Positions 26,803-37,090 of a stretch of 64,000 nt of DNA are shown piece after piece. Within the stretch, counting starts at the first letter, position 1. Every line of letters begins with the position of its first letter. The notes beneath the pieces are model-generated. The model was not told the DNA's origin. It saw only the letters and a list, made by a program, of their open reading frames with translations, and made no database searches. The stretch covers positions 1 to 64,000 of the forward strand of contig CAVPDG010000004.1 of NCBI GenBank assembly GCA_963702535.1, in the 5' to 3' direction. The translations under genes were made by a program, and so were the position numbers. Origin of the DNA: CAVPDG01 sp963702535 (GTDB taxonomy: Bacteria; Chloroflexota; Anaerolineae; Anaerolineales; UBA4823).

Positions 26803-27675
26803 TCAGTACGCCGATAAGCTCCCCTGGCGGCGCGCCTGCACCTCCGCTCTGCGGTACAGGGCGTAGCCCACAAACGGCATCAGGATACCGAATACCGTGA
26901 TGATGGCAACCTCCACCGGGAATGGCGCCAGCTCCGGAAACCCAGGCGGGAAGCCCATCAGCGCCGAGCGGAAGGCGTCCACGCTGTACGCCATCGGGAT
27001 GAAGCGCGCCAGGTTGTACAAGAAGGGCGGCAGGGCGGAAAACGGGAAGAAGTTGGCGCACAGGATCAAGAAGATGAATTGCAGCAGGTTAGCCAGCGTC
27101 TGGGCGGACTCTTTGATGCGCAAGGTGAGCGCTGCAAACGCAAACCCGATCCCAAACGTCCCTGCCAGCGAGAGCGCCAGCACGTAAAGCCCCTGCAGCG
27201 GGTTCTGCACCGGCAGGCGCCCGATCATCGCCGCCATCAGCGCGCCGCCAGCCAGGCACAATAAGCCCGTCCAGATCAATGTGTTGGTCACCCGTGAGAC
27301 CAGGCTGGCAAACTTGCTCGCCGGGCTGAGGTAGAGTTGCTCCAGCGTGCCTTGCACCTGCTCGTGGCGGATGGCATAGCCCACCGTCCACAGGGTATCG
27401 CCCAGGAACATGAACAGGATAAAGCCGTACACCACCAGCCCTGCCGTGCTGCTGTTCCCTGCCGAAACCGGCGTTTGTTGCACGTTGAAGGTCTCGCCTC
27501 CCAGCACGAAGATCGCCACGATCAGGAAGACGCGTCCGAAAGAGGCGATGAACTCCACCGGGTAGCGCGCCATCACCGTCAATTCCTTGCGCGTCATCGC
27601 CCAGAAGGTGCTTGCATATTCGCCCAGATCGTCTCTTTGTGTGACGGGATGGTTGTGGCTGATCTCTTGAGTCAT
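26803..27675 (-). CDS. ABC-2 type transporter permease, second subunit
   Basis: Integral membrane protein of 290 residues with about six hydrophobic segments and the ABC-2 family layout: a first helix after ELTVMARYPVEFIASFGRV, the conserved EQVQGTLEQLYLSP block between helices 2 and 3, and FFPFSALPPFLY before the last pair. It is the third gene of an ATPase-permease-permease exporter. The C-terminus is basic (RRAEVQARRQGSLS). Substrate unknown; such exporters move antibiotics, lipids or polysaccharides. Confidence 0.85.
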   Translation of the reverse strand: MTQEISHNHPVTQRDDLGEYASTFWAMTRKELTVMARYPVEFIASFGRVFLIVAIFVLGGETFNVQQTPVSAGNSSTAGLVVYGFILFMFLGDTLWTVGYAIRHEQVQGTLEQLYLSPASKFASLVSRVTNTLIWTGLLCLAGGALMAAMIGRLPVQNPLQGLYVLALSLAGTFGIGFAFAALTLRIKESAQTLANLLQFIFLILCANFFPFSALPPFLYNLARFIPMAYSVDAFRSALMGFPPGFPELAPFPVEVAIITVFGILMPFVGYALYRRAEVQARRQGSLSAY

Positions 27676-27697
27676 GCTGCGCTCTCCCGGCTTGTTC

Positions 27698-28537
27698 CTA
27701 AAACTGCCCCACGCCTTCGTGGCGGCGGACGCTGGTTTCCGTCCGTGTGAACACCCAGTAGCCGAATGCCGGCGCGATAAACAGGAACGCCCACAGCACC
27801 GCCAGGTCCATGTACCAGTTCTGCAAGAAATAGCTGGTGCCCAGCAGTGCCGAGCGCACGCCGTTTGCCATCCAGGTGGGCGGGAAGAGCAGCGCCAGCC
27901 CTTTCAGCAGCGGCGGGAAGAATGCCACCGGGAAGAAGACGCCCATCAGGAAGCTGACCCCCCACTGCATCAGCCCCACCAGCGAATTTGCCTCCTTCAC
28001 CTTCAGGATCACCGCCCCGAAGAGCAGCGTCAGACCGTACAAGGGGATCAGCCCAACGGCGAGGAACAGGAACGCCACGCCTGCCTGCCCCTGCAGGGGG
28101 CTGGCGTTCAGCAAGCGTGAGCCGATGAAATATGCGATCAGGGCAGATAGGGTCGAGCGGATGCAGCTATACAGCGCCGTCCCGGCTGCCACCCACACCC
28201 GCCCTGTGGGCGCCAGGTAAAGCGCTTCCAGCGTGCCCGATTCCTGCTCCCAGCGCAGCCAGTATGCCATGTGCCAGAAGGCAAATGACACGATGGTGAA
28301 CATGCACGATCCGATGAGCATGTAAGCCTGGTAGTTGCTGGTGCCGGTGTTCTCAGCAAAGACCGCGGCTGCATTTGCGCCGGCGCTTGCCCTGCCCAGC
28401 AAAATGGGCAGGGTAGCGAAGACGATCGGCACGAAGATATCCAGCACGATCTGCCCCGGGTAGCGGCTGACGGTGATCAGCCGCATGCGCGTGCTGGAGA
28501 GCAGGATCGAGAAGCTGGAGCGTAACGTGGCTGGCAT
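27698..28537 (-). CDS. ABC-2 type transporter permease, first subunit
   Basis: 279-residue membrane protein of the ABC-2 superfamily, six hydrophobic segments. The internal block RWEQESGTLEALYLAPTGR corresponds to EQVQGTLEQLYLSP in the next gene, and FFPVAFFPPLLK precedes the last helices. The two permeases are distant paralogues that presumably form a heterodimer with the upstream ATPase. It starts 18 bases after the ATPase stop. Confidence 0.85.
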   Translation of the reverse strand: MPATLRSSFSILLSSTRMRLITVSRYPGQIVLDIFVPIVFATLPILLGRASAGANAAAVFAENTGTSNYQAYMLIGSCMFTIVSFAFWHMAYWLRWEQESGTLEALYLAPTGRVWVAAGTALYSCIRSTLSALIAYFIGSRLLNASPLQGQAGVAFLFLAVGLIPLYGLTLLFGAVILKVKEANSLVGLMQWGVSFLMGVFFPVAFFPPLLKGLALLFPPTWMANGVRSALLGTSYFLQNWYMDLAVLWAFLFIAPAFGYWVFTRTETSVRRHEGVGQF

Positions 28538-28555
28538 GTCTTGTTCTGCATGCGC

Positions 28556-29563
28556 CTAGCGGGCGCGCGTGTCCTCTGCCAGGGTGCGCCCGGTCTTGGC
28601 GATGAACACATCCTCGAGGGTCGGCTCCTCCGGCGCCAGCTTCTGGATCAGCGCCCCCTCCTGAGTCAGCGCCTCGATCAGCCTCGGTAGGTTCGCTTCC
28701 CCGCGCGGCGAGACCACCGTCAGCAGCGTGCTGCCCTCCTGGTCGGTGCGCGTCGCCTGCAGCACGAAGGGCAGCGCGCGCACCGCCTGCTCCGCCCGGG
28801 CTGGGATCACCCCCTCGATGTGCGTCACCTGGTCGCGCTGCAGGGATGCTTTCAGGTCATCGATCTTCCCCAGCGCCAGCAGCTTACCGTGGTCGATGAT
28901 CGCCACCCGGTCGCACAGCGTTTCCGCCTCGCTCATGATGTGCGTGGTATAGATGATCGTCTTGCCCTGCTGGTTGAGCTCGCGCACGATAGCGCGCAGC
29001 GCGCTGGCGGAAGGCACATCCAGCGTATTGGTCGGCTCATCCAGCACCAGCAGCGGCGCGTCGTTGATCAGGGCTTTGCCGAAAGCCAGGTTCATCTTTT
29101 GCCCTGAGGAGTAAGTCTCCACGGTGCGGTCGGCGATATCCCCCAGGTTGAGCAGGGTCAGGATCTCCCCGGCGCGCTGCTTGCGCCTCGCCGCCGGCAG
29201 GTGGTACAGCGCCCCGAAGTATTCCAGGTTCTCCCGCCCGGTGAGCTTCCAATACAAGCCGCGCTCGCCCATCAGCATGCAGCCCACCGATGCGCGCACC
29301 TTGTTCTCTTCTCTCTGGATATGGTAGCCGTTCACCCAGGCTTCGCCGCTTGTCGGCAGCAGCAGGGTGGTGATGATTTTGATCAGCGTAGTCTTTCCGG
29401 CGCCGTTGGGTCCCAGCAAGCCGAAAATTTCGCCTTGCTCCACCTCCAATGAAACCCCCATTAAAGCCGGCACCTGGCGCTTTTCGGACTTAAATAGCCC
29501 CCTCCGTTGCCGGACGGGATATACCTTGGCAAGATTCTCAACCCGGACCGGGGTTGTCATCAA
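28556..29563 (-). CDS. ABC-2 transporter ATP-binding protein
   Basis: 335-residue ATPase of an ABC-2 exporter. Walker A is GPNGAGKTTL near residue 52, the signature is TYSSGQKMNLAF (SSGQ rather than LSGG), Walker B is LLVLDEPTNTLD and the switch His lies in IYTTHIMSEAE. The C-terminal 90 residues form the regulatory extension typical of this subfamily. First gene of the exporter operon; no immunity or regulatory gene adjoins it. Confidence 0.93.
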   Translation of the reverse strand: MMTTPVRVENLAKVYPVRQRRGLFKSEKRQVPALMGVSLEVEQGEIFGLLGPNGAGKTTLIKIITTLLLPTSGEAWVNGYHIQREENKVRASVGCMLMGERGLYWKLTGRENLEYFGALYHLPAARRKQRAGEILTLLNLGDIADRTVETYSSGQKMNLAFGKALINDAPLLVLDEPTNTLDVPSASALRAIVRELNQQGKTIIYTTHIMSEAETLCDRVAIIDHGKLLALGKIDDLKASLQRDQVTHIEGVIPARAEQAVRALPFVLQATRTDQEGSTLLTVVSPRGEANLPRLIEALTQEGALIQKLAPEEPTLEDVFIAKTGRTLAEDTRAR

Positions 29564-29593
29564 GAACGCTCCAAAACGAACCGTGGTGGTGGG

Positions 29594-30643
29594 CTACGGT
29601 AGATGCAGTTGCACGTTTTGGGCCGCTCCGGCTTTGCCCCCGCTGGGTTGTTTCTTCACTTCGAAATCGACTTTGATCCCCTCTACCAGGTCTTCGAACT
29701 CCAACCCGACCAGGTCGGTCAGGTGGAAGAAGTAATCTTTGCCTGCTTCGGTGGTGATGAACCCAAAAGATTTTGCCGGGATGAGGCGCTTGATCACGCC
29801 GGTCAGGCTGCTCTCGAAGATGTAATCGCCGCCGTTCTCTTCTTCTGCGCCGTCCCATTCTTCCACGTAATCGTCCTCCGCCTCGCGCTTTTGGCGTTGG
29901 AATTCCTGGCGGCAATCCTCGCAGAAGAAGCGCTTCCCCTTCCTCGGGCGGTATGTCGTCCACACCAGGGGATCGCCCTTATGGATGGGCGACTCGCAGC
30001 GCTCCTGGTGGCGCTCGTACTTCAGCTCCAGCTTATGTAAAATGTCGTCCAGCCAGATGATGTCGAAATCCTTCAAGCGCGCTTCATCGCGCGGGTCGGA
30101 AAATGCCGGCGAGCAGCTCCCCCGGATGCTGGCGATGGCAACCCGTTTGCCCAGGCGCCGCACGCTCTGCAGCATGGGCGTGAAATCGCTGTCGCCGACC
30201 ACGGCGATGGCGATATCGTAAGCATTGGGGATGGCGGCGTAATACAGCATGCTCGAAGCCAGGGCGATATCCACGCACTTTTCCCTGGGCTCGAAGCTGT
30301 CGTCTGGTTTGCGGTCTGCTTTGCGCAGGCGCCGGTTCTTGAAATCGATGGGAAAGATCTCTACTTCATAATGGTATTCTTCCCTTAATATCTCGAAGAA
30401 ATCCCGCCGCCGTGCAACCATTTCCTCATCTCTCAGGTCGTAATTTGCCGGGCAGCTGCCAAACAGGTATGTCCGTGCGATGTCGGTATCGAGGTCGCCT
30501 AATTGGTCGCTCACTTCGCGCTTGAGCACTTGCGGTAATTTTCCGAAATCTACGTGAAAATTGGGGTCGCCATAGGCTTCGCTGAGTTTATATGTGTTGG
30601 AGTAAAGCCATGTCCCATCGATAAAGATCATTATTTTGACCAT
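29594..30643 (-). CDS. NYN-domain (PIN-like) ribonuclease fused to a cold-shock domain
   Basis: 349-residue protein. Residues 1-200 form a NYN/LabA-type nuclease fold: IFIDGTWLYSN with the first Asp, KCVDIALASSMLYYA with the second, and AVVGDSDFTPMLQSV with the third acidic cluster. A Cys/His segment follows (FFCEDCRQEFQRQKRE), possibly metal binding. The last 70 residues are a cold-shock-like OB fold (TGVIKRLIPAKSFGFITTE, DYFFHLTDLVGLEFEDL). The fusion suggests an RNA-binding endonuclease. It is transcribed alone, with TATAAT at 30683-30688 on its strand and GAAGGA before the ATG. Confidence 0.85.
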   Translation of the reverse strand: MVKIMIFIDGTWLYSNTYKLSEAYGDPNFHVDFGKLPQVLKREVSDQLGDLDTDIARTYLFGSCPANYDLRDEEMVARRRDFFEILREEYHYEVEIFPIDFKNRRLRKADRKPDDSFEPREKCVDIALASSMLYYAAIPNAYDIAIAVVGDSDFTPMLQSVRRLGKRVAIASIRGSCSPAFSDPRDEARLKDFDIIWLDDILHKLELKYERHQERCESPIHKGDPLVWTTYRPRKGKRFFCEDCRQEFQRQKREAEDDYVEEWDGAEEENGGDYIFESSLTGVIKRLIPAKSFGFITTEAGKDYFFHLTDLVGLEFEDLVEGIKVDFEVKKQPSGGKAGAAQNVQLHLP

Positions 30644-30735
30644 GCGTAAATCCTTCGAATTCTCCCTAAATTAATTCTGCAGATTATATCCCCCATTGAT
30701 GAACTATGCTTAGGGTTTGCCGTGATGAATGAGAA

Positions 30736-30779
30736 AAATGGGTTGCAGCGCGGGTATCGCCCGCGACTACAACCCATTT
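30736..30779 (-). terminator. Terminator of the HisC-like gene
   Basis: Nested palindromes: outer arms AAATGGGTTG / CAACCCATTT and inner GCGGG / CCCGC, 23 bases past the stop of the gene ending at 30802. Confidence 0.7.
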
Positions 30780-30801
30780 CGTTAGTAAAAGTTCTACTTC
30801 C

Positions 30802-31908
30802 TTAGCTGGTCAGGTACTCGCGGATCAGCTTCACAACCATGCGGTTCTCTTCCTTGGAGCCGATCGTCACGCGGAACCAGCCATCGCTGCCGTACTTGGC
30901 AGATTCGCCGCGCAGGATCAAGCCGTGCTCCTGGGCGTACTTGAGCACGCCGTCGCCCGTCTTGCCGGTCCCGCCACAGTCGAACAGGATGTAGTTGGCG
31001 TGAGAGTGGAAGATGACCAGGCCGGGGATATCGCTCAGCGATTCCTCGATGTAGTCCACTTCGCTATTGTTGAACTTGACGCGCATCTCCAGACCTTCGG
31101 TGTCTTCCAGCGCAGCCATGCCCGCCCACATGGCGATGGTGCCCACATTCCAGGGCAGCAGCGCGCCAGAGATCTGCCCGATCACGTCCTTGTCGCCCAG
31201 GGCGTAGCCGAAGCGCAAACCTGCCAGACCGTAAGCCTTGGAAAGCGTGCGCGTGACCAGCACGTTCTTGTACTTCTTGGTTAGCTGCACCTGCGACATC
31301 TTCAATCCGGCATACTCGACGTAGGCTTCATCGACGATGAAGGGGATGCCGGTCTCGGCGATGCGCACGAAATCTTTGCCATCCATGAAGTTGCCCGTCG
31401 GGTTGTTCGGGTTGGCAATCACGATGATCTTGGTCTTGTCTGTGATGGCTTTCAGGATGGAGTCCGGGTCGTAGGCAACTTCCCGCTTCTCCTTCTTGTA
31501 AACCATGGGCACAGAGACGAGCTTGCCGCCCAGGATGTTGCAGCGCAGCTTGTAGATGCCGAAGCAGGGCGTGTGCTGGATCACTTCGTCGCCAACTTCC
31601 AGGAAGCTGCGGAAGATATTATCGAATACCTCGCTCGAGCCGTTGCCCAGCAGCACGTTTTCCGGTCCATCCAGCCCGTTGATCTCCGCGATCTTCGAGC
31701 GCACCACCAGACCCTGGTCTGGGTAGCGGTTGGACATCTGGGCGTATTTGCTGATCGCCTCGAGCACTTTATCAGATGGGTGGGTTCGGGTTCTCGTTCG
31801 ACATCATCCGGTGAAGCTCGGGTTCTTCCATGCCAGCTCGATGTGACCCGAGATGTACATGGGGATGCCTTTGATCCACGGGACGAAGTACTCATCAACT
31901 TTCTTCAT
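30802..31908 (-). CDS. HisC-like PLP-dependent aminotransferase, two frameshifts near the N-terminus
   Basis: Fold-type I aminotransferase of about 369 residues, class I/II, closest to histidinol-phosphate aminotransferase. NENPNPPSDKVLEAI (restored), NGSSEVFDNIFRSF, ANPNNPTGNF, FIVDEAYVEYAG and the PLP Lys in RTLSKAYGLAGLRFGYALG are visible. The frame breaks near 31803 and 31780, in the segment around MMSNENPNPP. The start ATG has AGGAG six bases upstream. It is last in the arm downstream of the dimethylglycine dehydrogenase-like gene, with no other his gene present, so a role on an amino or phospho-amino compound of that pathway is likely. Confidence 0.83.
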
Positions 31909-31947
31909 TTCTTTACTCCTGTATCCTAATTGTCGGTTCGCCATTTT

Positions 31948-31976
31948 AACAGGCGAAGAAGTATTCTTCGCCTGTT
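31948..31976 (-). terminator. Hairpin between flavoprotein A and the aminotransferase
   Basis: Thirteen-base perfect arms AACAGGCGAAGAA / TTCTTCGCCTGTT around GTA, 36 bases after the flavoprotein stop. It would attenuate read-through into the aminotransferase. Confidence 0.65.
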
Positions 31977-32011
31977 GTCTTATCGTGTATCTTATCACAA
32001 ATAGAGCAGGA

Positions 32012-34450
32012 TTAAGCCTTGATTCGCTCTCCCTTGGGATCCCACAGCGGCATGCGCACCACAACCGCTTTGACGTTCTCGCCGAAGAACTCGATCTCCA
32101 GCTCTGTGCCGGCTTTGGAGTACTGGATCGGCAGGTAAGCGTATACGATGCTCTCCTGCACGGAGTACCCATAGCCGCCCGAGGCTACCCAGGAGATGAT
32201 CTCGCCGCTACCCGCCAGCCGGATGGGTTCTTTCCCCAGTGCGATGGTGGGCTTATCTGCCAGGGTCATGCAGCACAGCTTGCGCGTTAAACCGGCTTCT
32301 TTCTGCTTCAGCAGGGCTTCCTTGCCCAGGAAATCGCCCTTATCGAACTTCACGAAGTAGCCCAAGCCTGCTTCCAGGGGGGTATAGTCCGGGCTGATCT
32401 CGTAGCTCCAGTAGCGGTATGCCTTTTCCAGGCGCAGGGAGTCGATGGCTTTGTAGCCGGCTGCCACCAGCCCCTCGGGCTGCCCGGCTTCCCACAGCGT
32501 ATCCCACAGCCGCCCGCCGTACTCCATCGGTCCGTAGAATTCCCAGCCCAGCTCGCCCACGTAGGTCACGCGCAGCGCCAGCACCGGAATGTCGCCCACC
32601 GTGATGCGCTTGGCGGTCATGTAGGGGAAGCCCTCGTTGGAGACATCCGCCTTGGTCACCTTCTCCAAGATTTTGCGCGCCTTGGGTCCCCACAACCCCA
32701 GGCAGGTGAAGGAAGAGCTGACGTCCTCCAAGGTCACCGAGCCGTCCTCCGGCATGTTGAGCGACAGCCAGGACATATCGTGCTGTCCGAAAGCCGTGCC
32801 GGTGATGATCAGGAAGCGCTCTTCCGCCAGGCGGGTTACGGTGAAGTCGCACTCGATGCCGCCGCGCTTGTTGAGGCACTCGGTGTAGATCACCGTGCCA
32901 ACCGGCTGGTCGATATCATTGGCGCACAAATAATTCAGGAACTTCGAGCGCGCCCGGACCACGCACCTCGATCTTGTTGAAGGAGGTCTCGTCGAATAGC
33001 CCGGCGTTCTCGCGTGTCATCAGGTGCTCGTAGCCGATGGCGCGCGACCAGTTGTGCCGCGCCCAGCCTTTTGGCTCGTGCCCGTGCCTGGCTTTCTCTT
33101 CGTAAGGCTTGAAGTAATTGGGTCGTTCCCAGCCGGTCTTCTCGCCGAAGTGAGCGCCCAGGTCGCGCAGGCGGTAGTAGGTGGGGGAGAGGCGCAGCCC
33201 GCGTCGCGAAAGCCGCTCCTCGCCGGGGTAGTGGATATCGTAGTACATCGAGTAGGTCTCGATGGTGCGCGCCACGGTGTAATCCTGGCTGTTGTAGTGC
33301 GATCCAAAGCGACGCACGTCCAGGCGCCACAGGTCCCACTCGGGGTTGCCGTCGATGATCCATTCCGCCATCACCTTGCCGATGCCGCCCGCGCCTGCCA
33401 GACCGTGGGCGCAGAAGGCGCAGGCTACCCAGAAGCCCTTCACTGCCGTCGGTCCCAGCAGGAACTCGCCGTCTGGGGTGAAGCCCTCCGGTCCGTTCAA
33501 TAGCTGGATGATCTCCGCCGTCTCGACGGCGGCACGCGCTTGATCGAATTTTCCATCAGCGGGGCAAAGCGATCCCAGTCGGGTGGCAATAGCTGGTACT
33601 TGAAATCGCGTGGGATGCCCTTCAAGCCAAACGGCGCCGGGTCGCGCTCGTAGCCGCCGGTCACCAAGCCGCCCACTTCCTCGCGCCAGTAGACCAGCAG
33701 GTCGGGGTCGCGCAGGGTCGGGAACTCGTGCTTCACGCCCTCGATCGGCTTTGTAATAATGTACAGGTGCGCCATGGGCACCACGGGCAGGGAAAGCCCC
33801 ACCATCTTGCCCACCTCGCCGCCCCACTGCCCGGCTGCGTTGACCACGTTCTCGGTCTGGATCGTGCCCCGGTCCGTTACCACCGCGCTGACCCGCCCGT
33901 CTTTCAGCGTGATCGCTTCGACATTGGTGTCCAGGAAGAACTGCGCCCCGCGGCTCTTGGCGCCGGCTGCCAGGGCATTGGTCAGCCCGGTGGGATCGAT
34001 CACGCCGTCGGTGGGCGTGTAGGCTGCCCCGAGAACGCCATCCAGCGACATGATGGGGAACATCTCCCACGCCTCTTTGGGGCTGATCAGCTCCATCGGC
34101 ATGCCAAACGAGCGCGCCATTCCGACCAGGCGCTTCAGGTCTTCCATGCGCTCCGGGGACGACGCCAGGCGGACGCCGCCCACCTCGCGCCAGCCGGTAT
34201 CGATGCCCGTCTCGTCCTTCAGCCGCCGGTACAGGTCGGTGCTATAAGACATCATGCGCGTCAGGTTGGCGTCTGAGCGCAGTTGCCCCACCAACCCGGC
34301 GGAGTGCCAGGTGGAGCCGGCTGTGAGCTCGTGCCGCTCCAGGACGACCACATCTTTCCAGCCCATCTGGGTCAGGTGATAGGCAATGCTACATCCCCCG
34401 ACGCCTCCTCCAATGATCACAACACGTGCACTTGATGGAAGATCGGTCAT
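32012..34450 (-). CDS. Dimethylglycine/sarcosine dehydrogenase-like flavoprotein with GcvT domain (A), two frameshifts
   Basis: About 812 residues. The N-terminal DAO domain opens with VVIIGGGVGGCSIAYHL, the FAD dinucleotide motif, and has TAGSTWHSAGLVGQL, whose His is the covalent FAD attachment site in dimethylglycine dehydrogenase. The FAO_M middle domain precedes a GcvT-type tetrahydrofolate domain (GLFDETSFNKIEVRGPGA) and its C-terminal barrel (KGDFLGKEALL). Such enzymes oxidise N-methyl groups and pass the carbon to tetrahydrofolate. Frame changes lie near 33530 and 32944. It follows the choline-kinase-like gene by 39 bases and has a diverged paralogue at 45149. The exact amine is not determinable. 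Confidence 0.87.
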
Positions 34451-34489
34451 TTTTATCTCCTTAAGTTAATGGTTATTTCGAGTATCGAT

Positions 34490-35386
34490 CTAAAAGACAG
34501 ACAGCCATTGACCCCAACGTGGGTCATTGATGTTTTGGGTCATGCGATCAAAGTGCTTTTCAGCGTACCCCTGGTAGTCGAAATCCAGCTTCGAGATGCC
34601 GATCTGCACCACCGCCCACATCGCTTCGCGGAAATCCGAGAGGATTTTCATGATCTTCAGCCTCGCCAGGTGTTTCTCGCTCACCGGGTCGAAATAGCAG
34701 GCGAGGAAATGGCGCTCCTCTTCGTCGTTGAGCTTGTGGTGCGCAGCAAAATTCGCCAGGTCGAAGAATGGATCCCCCATACCGGCGTACTCCCAATCCA
34801 GCAGGTAGATCTTGCCATCCTGCTGCAGGAAGTTCTCGTTCAGCAGATCGTTATGGCAGGGTACCAGCGCCAGGGGATCTTGATCGAAGGCTGCTTTGGC
34901 GGCGTACATCTTTTCACGCAGCCATTCGTATCTCTCCGGTAGTGCGACGTGATAACTCCGGGCGGTCTGGGCGTAACTTTCCACGATCTCGTATACCAGG
35001 AAGCTGCCTGGGATGGGGGGCAGGCTGTGGAATTTTTTCACCAGCTCCGCCACCTTTTTTAAATTCTCCGGCTGGCGAATCTCGCTCGGCGGCAGCGGAT
35101 TGGCTTTCAGGAAGCGTGTGACCAGGTAGCCTTCTGGCTGGATGTAATAATAGACTTGCGGGGCGATGCCCAGGTTGCCTGCTGCCAGGTTGGCGGCGTA
35201 TTCGTAATCCCGGTTGATGCACAGCAGCTCTGTTTTCTCCCCCGGCATGCGCAAAACGAAGGATTCGCCGCCCACATCCACCCGGTAGTTCTGGTTGGTG
35301 ATGCCTCCCCCCAGGGAGGTCGTCGTGATTTCCGCGCCTTTCCATTGGGGAACGCGCTGCAGGGCTTCCTCGAGAGTCAATGGCAT
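34490..35386 (-). CDS. Choline/ethanolamine kinase-like phosphotransferase (A)
   Basis: 298-residue APH-fold kinase of the choline kinase group. The glycine loop LGGGITNQNYRVDVGG, FVLRMPGEKT with the ATP-binding region, the catalytic loop PCHNDLLNENFLQ and the metal-binding LLDWEYAGMGDPFFDLA are all present. Length and motif spacing fit bacterial LicA-type proteins. It lies directly upstream of flavoprotein A and downstream of the CBS gene. It probably phosphorylates an amino alcohol related to choline, but activity on a pathway intermediate is inference. Confidence 0.85.
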   Translation of the reverse strand: MPLTLEEALQRVPQWKGAEITTTSLGGGITNQNYRVDVGGESFVLRMPGEKTELLCINRDYEYAANLAAGNLGIAPQVYYYIQPEGYLVTRFLKANPLPPSEIRQPENLKKVAELVKKFHSLPPIPGSFLVYEIVESYAQTARSYHVALPERYEWLREKMYAAKAAFDQDPLALVPCHNDLLNENFLQQDGKIYLLDWEYAGMGDPFFDLANFAAHHKLNDEEERHFLACYFDPVSEKHLARLKIMKILSDFREAMWAVVQIGISKLDFDYQGYAEKHFDRMTQNINDPRWGQWLSVF

Positions 35387-35418
35387 GGATTGCCTCGCCT
35401 GGCTGTGGAAACTGTTTT

Positions 35419-36230
35419 ATTTCTTTTGCCAGACGGAGTCCGGCTTAGCCATCTCGGCAACGATGTCGAACGATGAGATGATCCCCAGCGGCATCGAGTT
35501 CCGGCTGCTCCGGATCGACCACCAGCAGGCGGTGGTGGTGGTTCTCGATCATCATGTCGGCTGCTTCGCGCAGGGTGGCGTTCATGTCGATCAGCAGCAC
35601 GGGGTGCATCACATCCACAACCGTCTTATCCTTGCAATCGTCCAGGTCGCAATACGCCAGCAGGTCCAGCCCGCTCACCACGCCCAGGGGCTTGCCCGAA
35701 GCGTTGACCACCAGCACCGAGCGCCAGCGTGAGCTTGTCATTGCCCGCGCCACCGCCACAACCGGCGTCTTATCCCGGCACACCAGGTAAGCATCTGACA
35801 TCACGTCGGCAACCGTCTCGCGCTTGGCTTTCGTGGCTTCTGACATGCTGGCAACCAGGTCTGATACCGAGATCAGCCCCACCGGTTTGCCGTTCTCGGT
35901 GACGACCAGCCGGCGGATCACTTTTTCGTGCATCTCGCGCCCGGCTTGCTTAACAGGTGCATCCACATCGATGGTATCCATGGGTGCAGACATCAGGTCG
36001 CCGGCGGTCATCTTGCGCATGACATCCAGGCTTTCCTTATCCGCCGAGAGCCACTCGCCCGCCATCAGGTCGAAATCGGTGATCAATCCCAGGTGCCGCC
36101 CGTCCCGGTCTACCACCACCAGGGCGTGGACATGGTTCTGGTACATCAATACCGCCACCTGCCCCAGGGTCGAATCCACCCGGCAGGTGATCAACCCCCG
36201 GTGCATATACTCGCGTACGCGTTTTGCCAT
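35419..36230 (-). CDS. Protein with four CBS domains, C-terminal frameshift
   Basis: About 270 residues made almost entirely of two Bateman modules. Each CBS repeat is visible by its GLI/GVV-S-DLL ending: HLGLITDFDLMA, PVGLISVSDLVAS, PLGVVSGLDLLAY and, after a frame change near 35495, LGIISSFDIVAEMAK. CBS pairs sense adenine nucleotides or related ligands. It sits in the operon between a nucleotidyltransferase-like gene and the choline-kinase-like gene, where it may report energy state; there is no fused catalytic domain. Confidence 0.83.
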
Positions 36231-36254
36231 GATTGACCTCCTAATGGACCTCGT

Positions 36255-37031
36255 CTACTTCTTTGTACCACTTAACCCGGTCGCCAACGCGGCGCGCAGC
36301 CGCCATGCCATGCTCTTCGGCTCTGCCTCGATGCGCTTCAGCAGGTCGCCCACCTGGGCGGTTACCCGCTTTTTGTTCTCGTCGCTGAGCTGCTCGTAAT
36401 GATTTGCCAGTTGCTGCACCTTGTCCAGGTTCATGGTTGTGGTCCGCCACAATCCCCAGTCCTTGGCGCACAGCTCAGCGACGTGCCTGGCGTTGATCGT
36501 CTCTTTGTCCGTGTTCCCCAGCTCGTGCTCCAGCAGCAGCATGATCGTGTCGATCACGTCTTTCTCATTGATCTTGACGATCTGCATCTTCTCCAACAGC
36601 ATCTCGGCCAGGGGGATGGTCGGCGTATCCACCTCGAGCCTGCCCTCCCAGGAGATCGGGTGGCAGAAATCCAGCTTATCGTAGAATACATCCACATGCA
36701 GACCGTTCTGGGGCTGGTTGAAGATCGCCCGGTCTCCCTCGCTGACGATGAAGACCTCCTGATCCTCCTGGTAGCCAAGCCCCGCCATTAAGACCCGGAT
36801 CTCCTTGGCTTGCTTGCGGTAGCCGGCAAAGTCGATATCGGTATATGCCCTGCCCATGGCTGCCTGGATATAACCGTACTTTGGGCAGTGCATCTGGAAT
36901 GCCAGCGATCCGATCACGCGGAGCATCAAGCCGGCTTTGTTGCTGGCTTCGATGATCCTTTTGAGCTCATTCTCGAATTGATCGCGTTCCGCCTGGTCCT
37001 GTTCTCCCATCCCGATCGGTGTTTGTGCCAT
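36255..37031 (-). CDS. Nucleotidyltransferase-fold protein of unknown function
   Basis: 258 residues. MLRVIGSLAFQMHCPKYG followed by YTDIDFAGYRKQ resembles the GS...DxD core of minimal nucleotidyltransferases, and LHVDVFYDKLDF gives a plausible third acidic residue. IPLAEMLLEKMQIVKINEKD matches the helical region of AbiEii-like or stand-alone nucleotidyltransferases. No antitoxin gene is adjacent. It begins the five-gene arm leading to flavoprotein A and has a good promoter. Whether it adenylylates a protein or a small molecule cannot be said. Confidence 0.65.
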   Translation of the reverse strand: MAQTPIGMGEQDQAERDQFENELKRIIEASNKAGLMLRVIGSLAFQMHCPKYGYIQAAMGRAYTDIDFAGYRKQAKEIRVLMAGLGYQEDQEVFIVSEGDRAIFNQPQNGLHVDVFYDKLDFCHPISWEGRLEVDTPTIPLAEMLLEKMQIVKINEKDVIDTIMLLLEHELGNTDKETINARHVAELCAKDWGLWRTTTMNLDKVQQLANHYEQLSDENKKRVTAQVGDLLKRIEAEPKSMAWRLRAALATGLSGTKK

Positions 37032-37090
37032 TTTTTGCTCCTGCTGATGGATTGGATGGATCTGCTGTCTAATCGGGTCTCCACGAAGGG

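Noticed and set aside
32012..34450. Separate dehydrogenase and aminomethyltransferase genes
   Set aside because: The apparent pieces join by single-base corrections into one protein collinear with the paralogue at 45149.
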